A stretch of DNA of 64,000 nucleotides from Armigeres subalbatus (GCF_024139115.2 NC_085141.1:382808144-382872143), one strand, 5' to 3'; shown: positions 42,620 through 54,480, numbered from the stretch's first letter. Translations and numbers: made by a program. The notes: generated from the letters alone by a model not told the origin.

Positions 42620-45115
42620 ACAGTTCTGGGAATCCTTCTAAAATGAATCTGCTAAAATTCTGACAAAACTAAGCACCAATACTGAAGGAATCATGCTCAA
42701 ATCCTCGAATACTAACAGGATTCTGCTCGTATCCTGACAGGATGCTGTTCGAATCATGGCGATTCTACCGAATAATGACATCATTCTGCTTGAATTCTGA
42801 CGGGATTCTGCTAACAGATCATGAATAGATTGAGCTCATCCTGACACGATTCTGTTCAAATCCGACAGGATCCAGCTCGGATTCTGAACTGAATCTGCTG
42901 GAATTTCTGACATGATTCTGCTTAATCCTGATAAAATTTTTGCTCGAATTATGTAGTGATCTGATCGAGTCCTGCAGGATTCTGCTGGAGTCCTGCAAGA
43001 TTCTGTTTAAATCCTGCACATTTTGGATAAATCCTGTCGGTTTCTGCTCGAATGATGACATGATTCTACTCTGCTTAGCAAGCTTCTATTCGAATACAAA
43101 CAGGATGCTGTTTGAAACTTACTAGTTTCTGCTCGTATCCTGACTCTATTCTACTGATTCTTGACAAGATTCTACTCAAATCTTGACAGAAGCTGCTTCT
43201 AGAATCTGCAATTCTGTTAAATGATCCTACAGGATTCGACTTTAGATTCTGACATGGTTCTGTTCGTGTCCAGACAAGATTCTGCTCGAATATTGACAGG
43301 TTCTACTCGAATCATCACACGCAGGACCGATTTAGCCGAAAGGGGCCCCAGGGCCGACGTGCAGGGGCCCCAAAATGTGGTTGGTTTTGGTACATAAGAT
43401 TTGTGGGGGCCGGGGCAGAGCCCCCCCATAAATCCGGCCCTGATCACACGATTTGACTTCGAATTCTGACAGGATTCTGCTCCAATTCTGACGTCATTCT
43501 GTTAGCATCCTGACAGGATTCTGTTCGAATCCTAACAGTATTATGCTCGAATCATGACAATTTTCTGCTCGAATCATGACAGTTTTCTGCTCGAATCATG
43601 ACCTTTCTACTCGAATACTAACGGATTCTGTTTGAATCTAACAGGATTCTTTGAATCCCAACAGGATTCTCGAATCCTAACAGTCTGCTCGATCCCTAAC
43701 AGGATTCTGCTCGATCCTAACAGTTCTGCTCGAATCCTAACAGGATTCTGCTCGAATCCTAACAGGATTCAGCTCGATCGCTGGATTCTGCTCGAATCTA
43801 ACAGATTCTGCTCGAATCTAACAGAGTTCTGCTCGAATCCTAACAGGATTCTGCTCGAATCCCAAGGATTCTGCTCGAATCCTAACAGGATTCTGCTCGA
43901 ATCCTAACAGGATTCTGCTCGAATCTAACGGGATTCTGCTCGAGATCCTATCCTAGGATTCTGCTCGAATCCTAACAGGATTGTGCTCGAACCTAACAGG
44001 ATTGTGCTCGAATCCAACAGGTGCTGAATCTAACGGATTGTGCTCGAATCCTAACAGGTTGTGCTCGAATCCTAACAGGATTGTGCTCGAATCCAACAGG
44101 ATTGTGCTCGAATCCTAACAGGATTCTGCTCGAATCAAATTCTGCTCGAATCAACAGGTTTACTCGAATCCCAAAGGATTCTGCTCGAATCCTAACAGAT
44201 TGTTCTACTCAGACTCTAACAGGATTCTGCTCGAATATCGACGGATTCTGCTCGAATCCTAACAGGATTCTGGTCAATATCGAGCGGATTCTGCTCCGAA
44301 TCCTAACAGGATTCTGTTCGAGATATCAACCGGATCCTTCGAATCCCGACAGGATTCTGCTCGAATCCGACAGGATTTTATCGAATCCCGACAGGTTCTG
44401 GTCGAATTCCTAGCAGATTCTGTCAATCCAACAGATTCTGCTCGAATCCCAACAGGATTCCGACTCCGATCCCAACAGGATTCTGATCGAATCCCAACAG
44501 GATTCTGCCTTGAATCCTAGCAGGATCCTGCTCGAATCTAACAGGATTCTGCTCGAATCCTAACAGGATTCTGCTCGAATCCCAACAGGATTCTGCTCGA
44601 ATCCCAGCATGATTCTGATCGAATCTAACAGGATTCTGCTCGAATCTAACAGGAATTCTCACAGGATTCTACTCGAATCCCAAGCGGTTTCTGCTCGAAT
44701 CATAACAAGATTCTGCTGGAATCTAGAAGGATTCTGCTCTTACCTGACTGGATTCTCTTTGAATCCTGACAAGATTCTGCTTCAATCCTGACATGTTTCT
44801 GCTCGAATCCTAACAAGATTCTGCTGTAATCCTAACAGAATTCTACGATTCTACTCGAATACCAACAGGTTTCTGCTCGAATCATAACAAGATCTGCTGA
44901 ATCTAACAGATTCTTTCATCCAACAGGATTCTGATCGAATCTCAACAGGATTCTGCTCGAATCTAACAGGGTTCTTCTCGAATCATAACAGGATTTTGCT
45001 GTAGTCCTGACGGGTTTTTGTTGGAACTTTGCGAATCCTGACAGAGTTCTGCTCTAATCTTAATCGCAATCTGCTGGAATCCTGACATGATTTCGCTTGA
45101 ATGATTTCAGAAATT
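42620..45115. repeat. 22-bp minisatellite, main array
   Basis: About 2.5 kb of the unit AGGATTCTGCTCGAATCCTA plus AC, diverged at the edges and most uniform at 43730-44650. Each unit contains a potential hairpin (AGGATTC, 5-nt loop, GAATCCT). Many units in 43630-44950 lack one or more bases. It is interrupted by a hAT MITE at 43322-43442. Frames of up to 130 codons inside are artefacts. Confidence 0.95.
43322..43442. mobile_element. 121-bp hAT-type MITE inside the minisatellite
   Basis: The ends CAGGACCGATTTA and TAAATCCGGCCCTG are imperfect complements (CAGGGCCGGATTTA type), flanked by a perfect 8-bp duplication ATCACACG (43314-43321 and 43443-43450). It is GC-rich inside. Clear nested insertion into the tandem array. 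Confidence 0.9.
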
Positions 45116-45337
45116 TGGTTTTATCCATTTTGAGTTGGTGATTTTCTATGCCGATATTTGCTTAAAAAATATCTTTAAATTATTCAACAACCAAAATCCT
45201 AAAACCACGTAGATTCCAAAATCCATAGAAATTCCTAAATGCGAGTTATTCTCAAAAACCGCTCAGAAATGTCATGCAAAATCGACAAAAATCTGTCTAT
45301 CTATCAGAGTATCGTGTAGTGATGCATCCTGTTGATT

Positions 45338-46552
45338 GCATAATCTGCCGTAAGCTGGAAAACTGACGTAACAGCCATTTTTCAGAATCTATGACAAAGG
45401 TCGAAAGACAAAACGTCGAAAGGACAAGGTCGAAGAGACAAAAGGTCGAAAGAAAGGTCGAACGGACAAAAGGTCAGAAAAGACAAAACGTCGAAGGATA
45501 AAAGGTCAGAAAGGACAAAAGGTCGAAATGCTACAAAGGTCGAAATGGACAAAAGGTCGAATAGGTCGAAAAAGACAAAAGGTCAAAAAGGACAAGAGGT
45601 CGAAAGGGCAAAAGGACGATCAAGAACAAGTTGATAACAAGTTGAGTGTATTCCGAAAGAATTTATAAAATGCATTTAACTTCGAGTAGAAATAACACAC
45701 TCATCACAAAAATCAAAGCGAAGAATGAGCAATTTCAAAGAAGGAGTAATACTATGAAACAATATTATGAATATCTAGATAGTTCTGTTAGAGATAAAAT
45801 ATTGTTGATTTAGGAAATGAATGAAACTGTATTGAGCAGACAGGTGATTGTCTATACAGTTGGCAAAAAGTTGCTCTTTATTTTAAACTATTTTAGCAAT
45901 TAAATAAAATTCATTCAATGAGTGCAAATAATAGATGAAAATCTTGGTTTTTAATGTCTCGATCTGTCAAAATAGTGCACTCAAGCCACGCAGGCTCATT
46001 ACTGAAAATACACGGCGTGTAATACACGCCGGTGTATTTGATATGCGGCGTGCACCATTTTGACTGATCGAATGACATTAGAAAACTCAACATCCATCTA
46101 TTATTGTACTCACTGAATAAATTTTATTTATTTGTAAAAATTGTGAAAAATAAAGCAGAGTTTTGGTAATTGTGTAGGGCAACTCTGGGCTAGATTGACT
46201 CTCTCCGTTTCAGTTCCTTGTCCATTTCGAATCTTTGATCTTTGATCTTTAGTTTCTTTCGACCTTTGTCCTGTTCGACGTTCTCCGTTTCTGACCTTTG
46301 TCCACGTTCGACGTTTGTCCTTTCGACCTTTTGTCCCTTTACTTTCGACCTCTTTGGTCCTTTCGACCATTTGTCCTTTCGTGCTTGTCTTCATTTTTTC
46401 GACTCTTCCTTCATTTTGTCTTTGACCTGTCCCTAACCCCATTTTTCAACATCCATGTTTTTCATTTTTCTGTTAAAGAGCTCGATAGTAGTACTCGTTA
46501 CACCATTTTGGAAAATGGCGTATACGTCACTTTCAGATTACGGCAGTAATGC
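45338..46552. mobile_element. Foldback element with inverted minisatellite arms
   Basis: The edges GCATAATCTGCCGTAAGCTG and CAGATTACGGCAGTAATGC are imperfect complements, and similarity continues inward (GACGTAACAGCCATTTTT versus AAAATGGCGTATACGTC). The left arm has about 13 units of GGACAAAAGGTCGAAA (45405-45612). The right arm has about 11 units of the complement (46225-46435). A further palindromic MITE lies between (45901-46132). The 104-codon frame across the right arm is an artefact. The target duplication is not resolved. Confidence 0.78.
45901..46132. mobile_element. Palindromic MITE between the minisatellite arms
   Basis: The left half AAATAAAATTCATTCAATGA...GTCAAAATAGTGCAC pairs with the right half GTGCACCATTTTGAC...TGAATAAATTTTATTTA over about 85 bp. 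The centre contains the small palindrome AATACACGCCGGTGTATT. Confidence 0.8.
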
Positions 46553-46674
46553 TGCTGATGGTTTTCAACTATACCATGAAAGCTGATTGAGTCAGTATTC
46601 CTGCCTCACTGTTTTCCTTTATATTTCATATAATCCGGACACTTCACAATTCCTAATGAGCTATTCCACTTCTC

Positions 46675-47058
46675 ATGTTCTCTTTAGCCGATATTCACCT
46701 AAATCGATCTACAACGCAACATCAATCAAATGTTGTTTCAATAATTTTAATTTCGGTGTACCACCTTGTAGGAGTGGTGCATACAGTTTTTTATGACGAG
46801 CTAGCTTTTTATTTGAAAACGTTCAGCCTTGGGGTTTTACGTCCGAGGCATGTGCGACATTTAATCATGGAAGAAAGGTTTGTTTTTACACACCAATCCT
46901 TTTTGTCAAACAACGTTGTGATCGTTCCAGTTGAGGATATTTTAGAATCGATTTATTTTTCCTTTTGTGTACCTTATCTTGCATATAAAGTGTGCAATGT
47001 AGAGAACCCTTCCTCCTTCACAGTTACTCTAATTGTACTGCCTCTACCTACATGGTAG
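46675..47058 (+). CDS. Unrecognised 127-codon open frame
   Basis: I do not recognise this protein. The C-terminal two thirds look protein-like, with mixed composition: SLGVLRPRHVRHLIMEERFV, then SNNVVIVPVEDILESIYFSF and YLAYKVCNVENPSS. After its stop, the +1 phase stays open to 47225 with a Thr/Ser/Pro-rich tail. That pattern could be one frameshift in a decayed coding sequence. There is no signal peptide or known catalytic motif, and no transposon termini were found around it. It could be a remnant of an uncharacterised transposon protein, a host exon or chance. Confidence 0.3.
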   Translation: MFSLADIHLNRSTTQHQSNVVSIILISVYHLVGVVHTVFYDELAFYLKTFSLGVLRPRHVRHLIMEERFVFTHQSFLSNNVVIVPVEDILESIYFSFCVPYLAYKVCNVENPSSFTVTLIVLPLPTW

Positions 47059-49269
47059 CTATTGGTACGACGAAAACTAGTAAGGCGCTAACACCCATCA
47101 TAACCATATCCAGCGGAACAAGCACCCCATCAAGTTCCCAACATCCATCGATTTGGTGTCATGCAGAGGCCAAGCTTCGTCGCAGCGTGTTATGGATGCT
47201 AGTGACAGTGATTAGCTACAGATGATGCTTTGGTAGTAACGACTTTTATTCAACGACTCAAGCATTCGGATCTTCAATTCCTGTGCTTCAAATAAAACAA
47301 AATGTGAACGAACTTGTCCAAGGGCTGTTTATGGTAGTGGAATTTTTGCTAAATCTTGTTTCAGTCGAGCCATATTATTATAGGTAATGTCAATGGTTAT
47401 TACTCCTCGCCTGATGGGAACTGGTGCAAATTGCACTTCGACTCTAATGAATAAGGTTGAATTAGCAGCTATTATGAAGTTCAACAAAATTTTACGATCT
47501 CGAATATTTGTAAAAACGATTGGATTCTCCAAATTGACAAAATGTGTAATACTGGATTTTTTTTTCTTCCAGAACAGAGAACCAAGACAATGAACTCAAA
47601 CAGCACCAAATTGGTACAATAAAACGTTCTAGACAATTGATTCTTCTGCTTTTGCCATCTCGACAAGTTGTCAAATGCAACGATTCTGTTATTCTGACAT
47701 AAGCCAAATTGTTTCAGTTCCTTTTCTTATTTCGCTAATCCTTCTCGCATTTCCACATGTCAAAATTGTCTGCCGCAACTGGGTGGTGAAGTGATAACAC
47801 ATCTGCATGCTTCAATGGAGTTCACCACATGAAGCAAAAATTACCATGAGAAACGGAAGATTGCAAAATTTCATCATCAGACAATCTGCCCATACGAAAG
47901 TGTAAGCTGCTTCTTTTTTTGCGACTTGTTGAGTTCCTGTAAATCTTACAGTACATGGATGATGCCCCAGAACGACGAAAGGGGATTGAAATTATTGCTC
48001 TTACTGATTTTCCTAACCAAGCATTCTTCCATACCTTTCTTATAATATATGAAAAGATGCATGGATGTGGGGAATTGGTGCGATGGAAGCTCGTTGCAAA
48101 CTACAATATTTGCCACTTTTCCAGCCCCACACAAAAACAGAACCAACATCTGCATACTTTCCAGCGGATTGTAGTGGTTTATGGAAAGTAGAACCTTTCA
48201 ACGGACTTGCATGGTTTGCATGGGGAAATTTTCCACCATATCATTGTCACACCGATTTTTGTCTTTCAATTTCAAAATTAACAATTTTATACCACACAAT
48301 CGAATCAATGTGAACACTTCTCTATATTGATCTTAATATGGGAACAAATATACCCCGTGGAGAGTGTTGTTTTCCTTTAAGTGCAATTGAGCAGTGCGCG
48401 CCATCACACGGCCATGTAAAGGTTGATGCCGGCTGGTCAAAAATAAAAACAACTTCAATGAATCAAGTTTGACCATTTTTGAAAGTAGTTTTACAACTGA
48501 CCGTACGCGCTACGTGCCACCGCACCGTTCCGACCGAGTCCAGAAAGGAAGATTCTTTTGTTTGTCTCGATGGCTCTACGTCCCAGGTGGACTTGGTCTT
48601 TCTTACAATACAGTGCTATCAACAGCTCGAGAATTACAAATTGAATCAATGAAGACGGTCGTTGTTTCCAGACTCAGCGTTGTTGCGCACCGAGTACTTC
48701 AGTAAATAAGGGTACGTATGTAGGTTGTGTGTTTATGTAATCTTTGAATGATTAAAAGACAGGACGGATTGCCTTCACATTGACGAAGGTTTAATTTTGT
48801 TGTTCACCCTCCTCTAAGACACATTTGGATAATTATAGCAAACAAGGATAATGAAGTTGCAATCGTTATTTCCTGTGCTTCGTTCATAAAAACTCACTTT
48901 GGGATCAGATTTATAACATGTCTGAGGAGTACAAATATTTGTTTAGGAGATTTGTTTTTAAATCAATTATTTAGTTCAGTTTTTAAGATTTACATTGAGA
49001 GTGAATTGAGCCAGTTTTTCATTTTCATAACATTTTGAAAACAAGATTTGATGTATTTTAGTAGGTACATGAAATACTTTGATTTCAAATTTGTTGACTT
49101 TCGCTAAACTGACTCTTAAAGTCTAAAATGTACATTAAAATAACATTAAATTTTGGAAAAACATTTTTCTGCTGTAAGGTAGGTTCTACAGTAAACTAAT
49201 AAACGAAAAGTAAACAAACGGTTGGTTTAATGGCAATATACCCTGCATCCAATACAGGACAAGAGGGAA
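47059..49269. other. Unique-looking sequence, no gene recognised
   Basis: Several frames of 60-82 codons occur on both strands (for example 47955-48191 and 48469-48705). The latter includes GGLGLSYNTVLSTARELQIE but no domain I know. No tandem or inverted repeats were seen. Splice-based host exons cannot be excluded from sequence alone. Confidence 0.35.
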
Positions 49270-49329
49270 GTTTAATAAATCCACTTGACTCGAGAACGTT
49301 GAATAACCGCACATGTTGCGCTCCCGGTT

Positions 49330-50030
49330 CGTAGTTGCAGAAGGTCGACGTGAGCGTGGCAACAGTACAGGATTTTTTTTTCAATCACAGCCTGATCAGC
49401 ATCTATGCCCCGCAGACGATAAGCCTGATGACGTGAAGGATCCGTTCTACGGAAGGCTTGATAAGGTCCCACGTAGAGTGTCCAATGCAATATGTAAATA
49501 TGGTCATCGGAGACGCAAACGCTGGTCTTTCGTCATTCTATTGGTATGATCTGCGACCCATTTCAATGCGTAAAAATATCCTCAAGAACACCTGAAACAA
49601 CTCCAGGGACATTTGCTCACGGATAGACCACCTTGCTAATCGACGGACGGTATTTCTTGGACTTTATGATTGTGAAGTTCTTCTCAGCACCACGATTTAC
49701 AAAATAACAGAACGATGTGATTCAACGATCAAAGCTTACAAGACGAAGGGTTGCTGAACAGAACCGCAAAAGCTGGTTGGAAGGATAGGAGATTTGGTGA
49801 CGTGAATAATTATGGGAGCATATTCATAAAACTATCACTGCCACACAGCACAGATTATTACGCACTGCAGTGACGGACAAGAAAATGCTATCGTGTCGGT
49901 TCGAGAGGGAAATTTGCTGACACAAGCCTTTGGTGACATCCAAGCAGAAGGAGTACGGAGATTTTTGGAATGGTGAGAACGAAGGTGTATCGAGAAATCG
50001 AGGGATCATAGTCGATGCCGGTGAAGCTTT
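49330..50030 (+). pseudogene. LINE endonuclease fragment, heavily decayed
   Basis: Translated in changing phases, the plus strand resembles an LINE AP-endonuclease: NHSLISIYAPQT, then PDDVKDPFYGRLDKV, NMVIGDANAG and later LIDGRYFLDF. Matching segments follow the family order through to a region resembling AVTDKK...CRFE near 49860-49900. Stops and frameshifts are frequent. Confidence 0.6.
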
Positions 50031-50404
50031 AGAGCAACCAAAACGCTACACAATGGGGAAAATATTGTCCATAACGCGAATAAATTCATTAAGCTAGATG
50101 TACCAGTCGTGGTTATAGCATCAGTTGTCGCACTAGTGCATTATACACCAAGTGGCACATCACATCATCACAAAACGGATTTCTGATCAGTGAAACATAT
50201 TCATATGACGCTATAACACCTTTAATCTCCAAATTAATACAAACCATAATTGCAAAAATTTGCCCAATTTTTGTCGTCCTTTGCACAGTTGTCGCACTAG
50301 TGGTCCCAATTTGGCCAATCCCATAAGAAAATAATAGAATTTGCCATAATAAACCAAAATTAAGAATAGTGCCACAACTGAAAAAAAAGAAAGTAAAAGT
50401 GAGA

Positions 50405-51000
50405 AGTTTGGGCAACAAGTTAGTTCTTTTCTTTTCCTTCTTCTTTCTTCCTTCTTCCTTACATATTTTTTCTTCTTACTTTTTCCTTCTTCTTAATTTC
50501 TTCTTTATTTTATCTTTTTTTGTGTTCACTTCTTTTTACTTATTTTGACGTTGGCTTTCTCTGTCTAATTTGATTAGACTGAGAAAGCCAACGTCAAATA
50601 CTCCATCTACCAGTCGCAATCTCCTACAACTTCTATTTTACTTCTTTCTCCCTCCTGTTTTCTCATTTCTTCCTTCTTCCTTCTTCATACTTTTTTTTCC
50701 ATTCTTCCTTCTTCTTTTCTTTTCGACTATTCTCTTTTTTCTTCTTACTACATCCTCTCCCTGCTTCCTCCTTTTCTTTTTCCTCCTTTCACTTCCTACT
50801 TCCTTCTTCTCTATTCTTCTTCCCTTTCTTCTTCCTTTTTCTAGTTTTCTACTTCAGACGTCATTTTCCGTCTTCATTCTTCTTGTTATCCTTCTTATTT
50901 CTTCTTCTTTCTTCCTTCTTTCCTTCTAACTTCCTTCTTCCTCACTTTTCACTTCTCATTCGGCCATCTTTCTGCCTTCTTCTTCTTCCCTTCCAGTTTA
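50405..51000. repeat. Pyrimidine-rich tract with embedded hairpin
   Basis: The plus strand is overwhelmingly C and T (CTTCTT, TTCCTTC words) for about 600 bp. At 50543-50598 a hairpin with about 24-bp stem (TGACGTTGGCTTTCTCTGTC and its complement) interrupts it, likely a tiny inserted palindrome. The 119-codon frame rich in Phe, Leu, Ser and Pro is a composition artefact. Confidence 0.9.
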
Positions 51001-51029
51001 ATGCTTCAAATGTCCTTCTTTTTTATTCT

Positions 51030-51360
51030 TTTTGACGTAGGGCTACGTCTATCTTTGCAATAAGGTACACTTTTCGATTGCGAAAATCGGAGACCGTCAT
51101 GAAAATATGATAGAACTTTGGATAATTTTCGAAGTTCCTCGATGGATTTCCATTTTTTTGTACCATTCGATCGGGATGAGTCACTTTTTTGTATTTTTCT
51201 GAAATTACTGATTTCTAACTATTTGTTATCGATAATTGATGAAAGTTCAGAAATAGGTAAATCAACCAATAACGTACATGCATCGCACGCACAGACATCA
51301 AAATCAAGCAACTGGTGGATTTGGATCTAATCTATTTCGAACAAGATTTCACGCAGATGG
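51030..51360 (+). repeat. Dispersed repeat, copy 1 (see 63690)
   Basis: From GACGTAGGGCTACGTCTATC to GAACAAGATTTCACGCAG this segment aligns throughout with 63690-64000 in the same orientation. Shared words include CTCGATGGATTTCCA, TGCATCGCA and ACAGACATCAAAAT. Divergence is substantial. Identity is unknown and no coding is conserved between copies. Confidence 0.7.
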
Positions 51361-52234
51361 GACACGGTGAGCGGAGCAGCGAAGCGACACAGCAGCACGA
51401 TGGTGCTGGTAACATTAACACGGAAAACCATCGATTGGTGGGAATCGTCGGTGTGTTGCTGCTGATCATTCAACCTCAACGAACCAGCGTTTTATGTGAA
51501 GAAAGGGTTGATTATAAAAATGGCGTCTGTTGCAATCCCGCGCCACCAGTCAGTGACTATGCTGAAAATGTATTCCGAATGGTGGCGTATTAGCGAAAAG
51601 TCATCGAGTAACCGTCAGTCAATAACAGCACGAAGTCATATTCCATTGCGAAGGTTCCGACAAGCGTTTGGTGTCATTTATTTATTGGAAAGGCGCATTG
51701 GAAACGATAATGTGGTTTTCTCAGAACCAGCATTTTCTGAAAAGAAAGAATTGATTACAAAACTGACTGTTTTGGTGGCATTGGCGTTTGGCGTGGTAGC
51801 TTGATGATGTTAGTGAGTTCGTCCATTCAAACCAATTTATTCCATCTATTCACTCGAGGCGCGCTTAAGATTCTGCTACCGAAGGTAACCTTCTGTCGTC
51901 AAATGATTAAGTTTGCACTTTGAAGAATTTTCGCTTCAACCTGTTTTTGTATAAAATGGTAGACCGATTTCGTTTCCAATTCTAACAGAAACAAAACCAA
52001 AGCATCCTGCCATTTGGCTGTCGCCGACGACGATTCTGTCTTATTTTTCCTTTATCTTGCACATTTTGAGGATGGTGTTCAAACAGAGAACCAGATCGAA
52101 GGCCGTGACGCTGGCTGCACGCAGTGGGAATCGGACCTGGGGACCCCAACGTTCGAGGAAACTGAGGAACATCGCCCAAGACCGACGATTATGGAGCTCT
52201 ACAATATGTACGCATGCATAGGTGTATCGACGTA
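51361..52234. other. Unassigned sequence with internal similarity
   Basis: GTTTTATGTGAAGAAAGGGT near 51488 resembles CATTTTCTGAAAAGAAAGAA near 51731, each followed by TTGATTA. Frames of 92 and 102 codons overlap here but lack domains. It may continue the 51.0-kb repeat. Confidence 0.35.
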
Positions 52235-54480
52235 GGAGATCCCACGACGAAGAAAGAAGCGTTCATGCACAGCTGGAGCAGACATACGATGGATACCCCG
52301 GACTCAAATTGTCATCAGTGACATGAACGCTCAGGTGTGGAGGAGGAAAGAATAGACCGGTCATCGGACCGGATAGTCTGTATACCGTTTCGAACGACAA
52401 CGGCCAACGATGCATAAACTCGCAGCCTCCCGCGGAATGGTAGTCCAGAAGCACTTTCATCCCCCCGCAAGAATATCCACAGGGCTTCATGGAAATCACC
52501 TAATCATCGTTCTAATCGACGGTAGATTCTTCTCTAACATCACGGACGTACGCACTTACCGCAGTGCGAATATTAAATCGGACCACTACCTCGTTGCAGT
52601 ATGTCTGCGCTCAAACTCTCGAGGTGTACAACGCGTCGGAGGCCGCCGCGGCTTAACATTGGGCGGCTACAAGATGGTGTAGACTAGCCCAAGACTACAT
52701 GGCAGACTGGAAGTGGCACTCCCAATGGAAGGGCAGCTAGGCGCAGCATCTCTTGAATGGCTGGAGATATTCGATCCGCTTTTGAGCACCGCATCCGCTG
52801 CACTAGGCACAGTGCCAAGGGATCAAAGAAACGACTGTATGACGGCGAATGTGAGCAGTTAGTTGAGGAGAAGAATGCAGCATGGCGAGATTGCTGCAAC
52901 ACCGAACGAGGGCGAACGAGGCACGACAAAACGGCGCGTAAAGACAAAACTCGATTTTCCGTGAAAAGCGCCAGCAGGAAGTTCGAGACTGTGCAGAGAT
53001 GGAGAACTGTACCGCGCTAATAACGCGAAAGTTCTTTGAGAAGTTGAACCGTTCGTAAGCACATGCCACAGCCCGATATGTGTAAGGACATAACGAGAAC
53101 CTTCTACAAACGAGCGTGAGGTGATCCAAAGGTGGCAGCAGACTACGAAGAGCACCTGATTGGCGATGTGGCAGACAACCACAACGGTGGCGGTATAGAA
53201 ATGAACCAGGAGCACGCGCGCAGGATATGCGACTTCCGGCTTCGAATCTCCAGGAAATCAGGAGAATCAGCCGAGCTAAAAACATCAAAGCCCCTGGAGT
53301 TGACCAAATACCAGGAGAGCTGTTTAAACACGGTGGTGAGGCACTGGCTAGAGCGCTGCACTGGGTGATTACCAAGATTTGGCCGTTTGGGAGGATGAGG
53401 TTCTACCGCAGAGGATGGAACGCTCGTGTTGTCTTATCTACTCCAGATTAATCCACCTAGCGGTGATGTATGCCTTTCTCGTGCGGTAAAAATAGTATTT
53501 TATATACTCTGCCTATTGTCCGATCCGTCCAAATTTCAATTGGAAACAATGGGGCAGTATGCCGTCGAATGCAGCCTGTTGTGAGGGAATCCGTTCAGGG
53601 TAAGTGCATTAAAATGAGCTAGACTTTTACGCGCTTTTTTTGAGAAAAAGTATTTTGGCCATAACTACAAACCCATTGTCCGATCCGCCAATTTTCGATA
53701 GGAAATAATGGAGTAAGATGCGTCGAATGCAGCCTGTTGTGAGGAATCCGTTTAGGTAAGTGCATTAAAGTGAAGCTAGACTTTACGCGCTTTTTATGAG
53801 GAAAAGTATTTTGGCCATAACTTCAAGCCCATAAGTCCATCCGGCAATTTTCAATAGGAAACAATGGGGCAGTATACTGCGACGAATGCAACCTGTTGCG
53901 AGTAAATTGTTGAGTGAAGTGCAAAAAAGTGAGCTAAACTTTTTGCTCTTTGGTGCGTCACATACACACATCACACACACACACGCACACACACACAGAC
54001 ATCACCTCAATTCGTCGAGCTGAGTCGATTGGTATATAACTATGGGTCTCGAGCTCTTCTAAAGTTTGTTTTGAACATATAGCCTTTACGTATAGCTAGT
54101 ATCGAGAAAGGCAAAAAGGGCGATAAGCTGGATTGCAGCAACTACCGCGCAATCACTTGCTGATCCGCCTACAAGGTACTCTCCCAAATTTCGAAATGAA
54201 AAGGTGTACCATCTAAGGCGGGCTGCAGATGGCGGACGGTACGAGGAGGCGAATGAACCACGAGCTGCATCAGCTGTTGGGGGAACTATCCATCGTTCAC
54301 ACCGCGAAAATCGGAAGACTGGGGTGGAGCCGGGCACTCAGCCAGATTTCGGACGAATCAGGGAAATGCTTCTCAATTTGGTTCTCGACGATTTGCGGAC
54401 CCTCCGCAGACTGCATGGTTGGCGAAGTGCTAATGGAATGCTGTATTTCTTTGTTTACGATGAGATGAATAGATGTCCAG
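52235..54480 (+). pseudogene. LINE ORF2, decayed and interrupted
   Basis: The order of motifs follows an endonuclease-RT LINE. HAQLEQTYDGYPG leads to MNAQV, then SVYTVSNDNGQRCINFAAS and IDGRFFSNITDVRTYRSANI. Near 52757-53020 is the linker with YDGECEQLVEEKNAAWRD. At 53227-53451 RT begins with KNIKAPGVDQIPGELFKHGG and EALARALHWVITKIW. The MITE-like element 53448-54116 splits the RT, which resumes KGDKLDCSNYRAIT at 54120. It then jumps to the C-terminal tail (MNHELHQLLGELSIVHTAKI at 54255-54330), so the catalytic YADD region is deleted. Many single-base losses change phase. Confidence 0.85.
53448..54116 (+). mobile_element. MITE-like element with internal 158-bp tandem repeats
   Basis: The left end TTAATCCACCTAGCGGTGAT...GCCTTTCTCGT and right end AGTATCGAGAAAGGCAAAA bound a block inserted in the LINE RT. 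It contains about three tandem copies of a 158-bp unit (landmarks near 53511, 53670 and 53828: TTGTCCGATCCG, GGAAACAATGG, GAATGCAGCCTGTTG). A CA-rich microsatellite (53948-54000) and AATTCGTCGAGCTGAGTCGA follow. Relatives lie at 42025-42310 and 56405-56568. Confidence 0.82.

Noticed and set aside
43632..44662. Frames of 79-130 codons (LCSNPNRILLES-like repeats)
   Set aside because: Translation of the 22-bp minisatellite.
42620..45115. CRISPR-like regular spacing
   Set aside because: Contiguous tandem units with no unique spacers, in a eukaryotic repeat context.
50570..50929. 119-codon Phe/Leu/Ser-rich frame resembling a membrane protein
   Set aside because: Composition follows directly from the polypyrimidine tract.
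52803..53375. 190-codon minus-strand frame
   Set aside because: Antisense to a LINE ORF2 whose motifs are readable on the plus strand.
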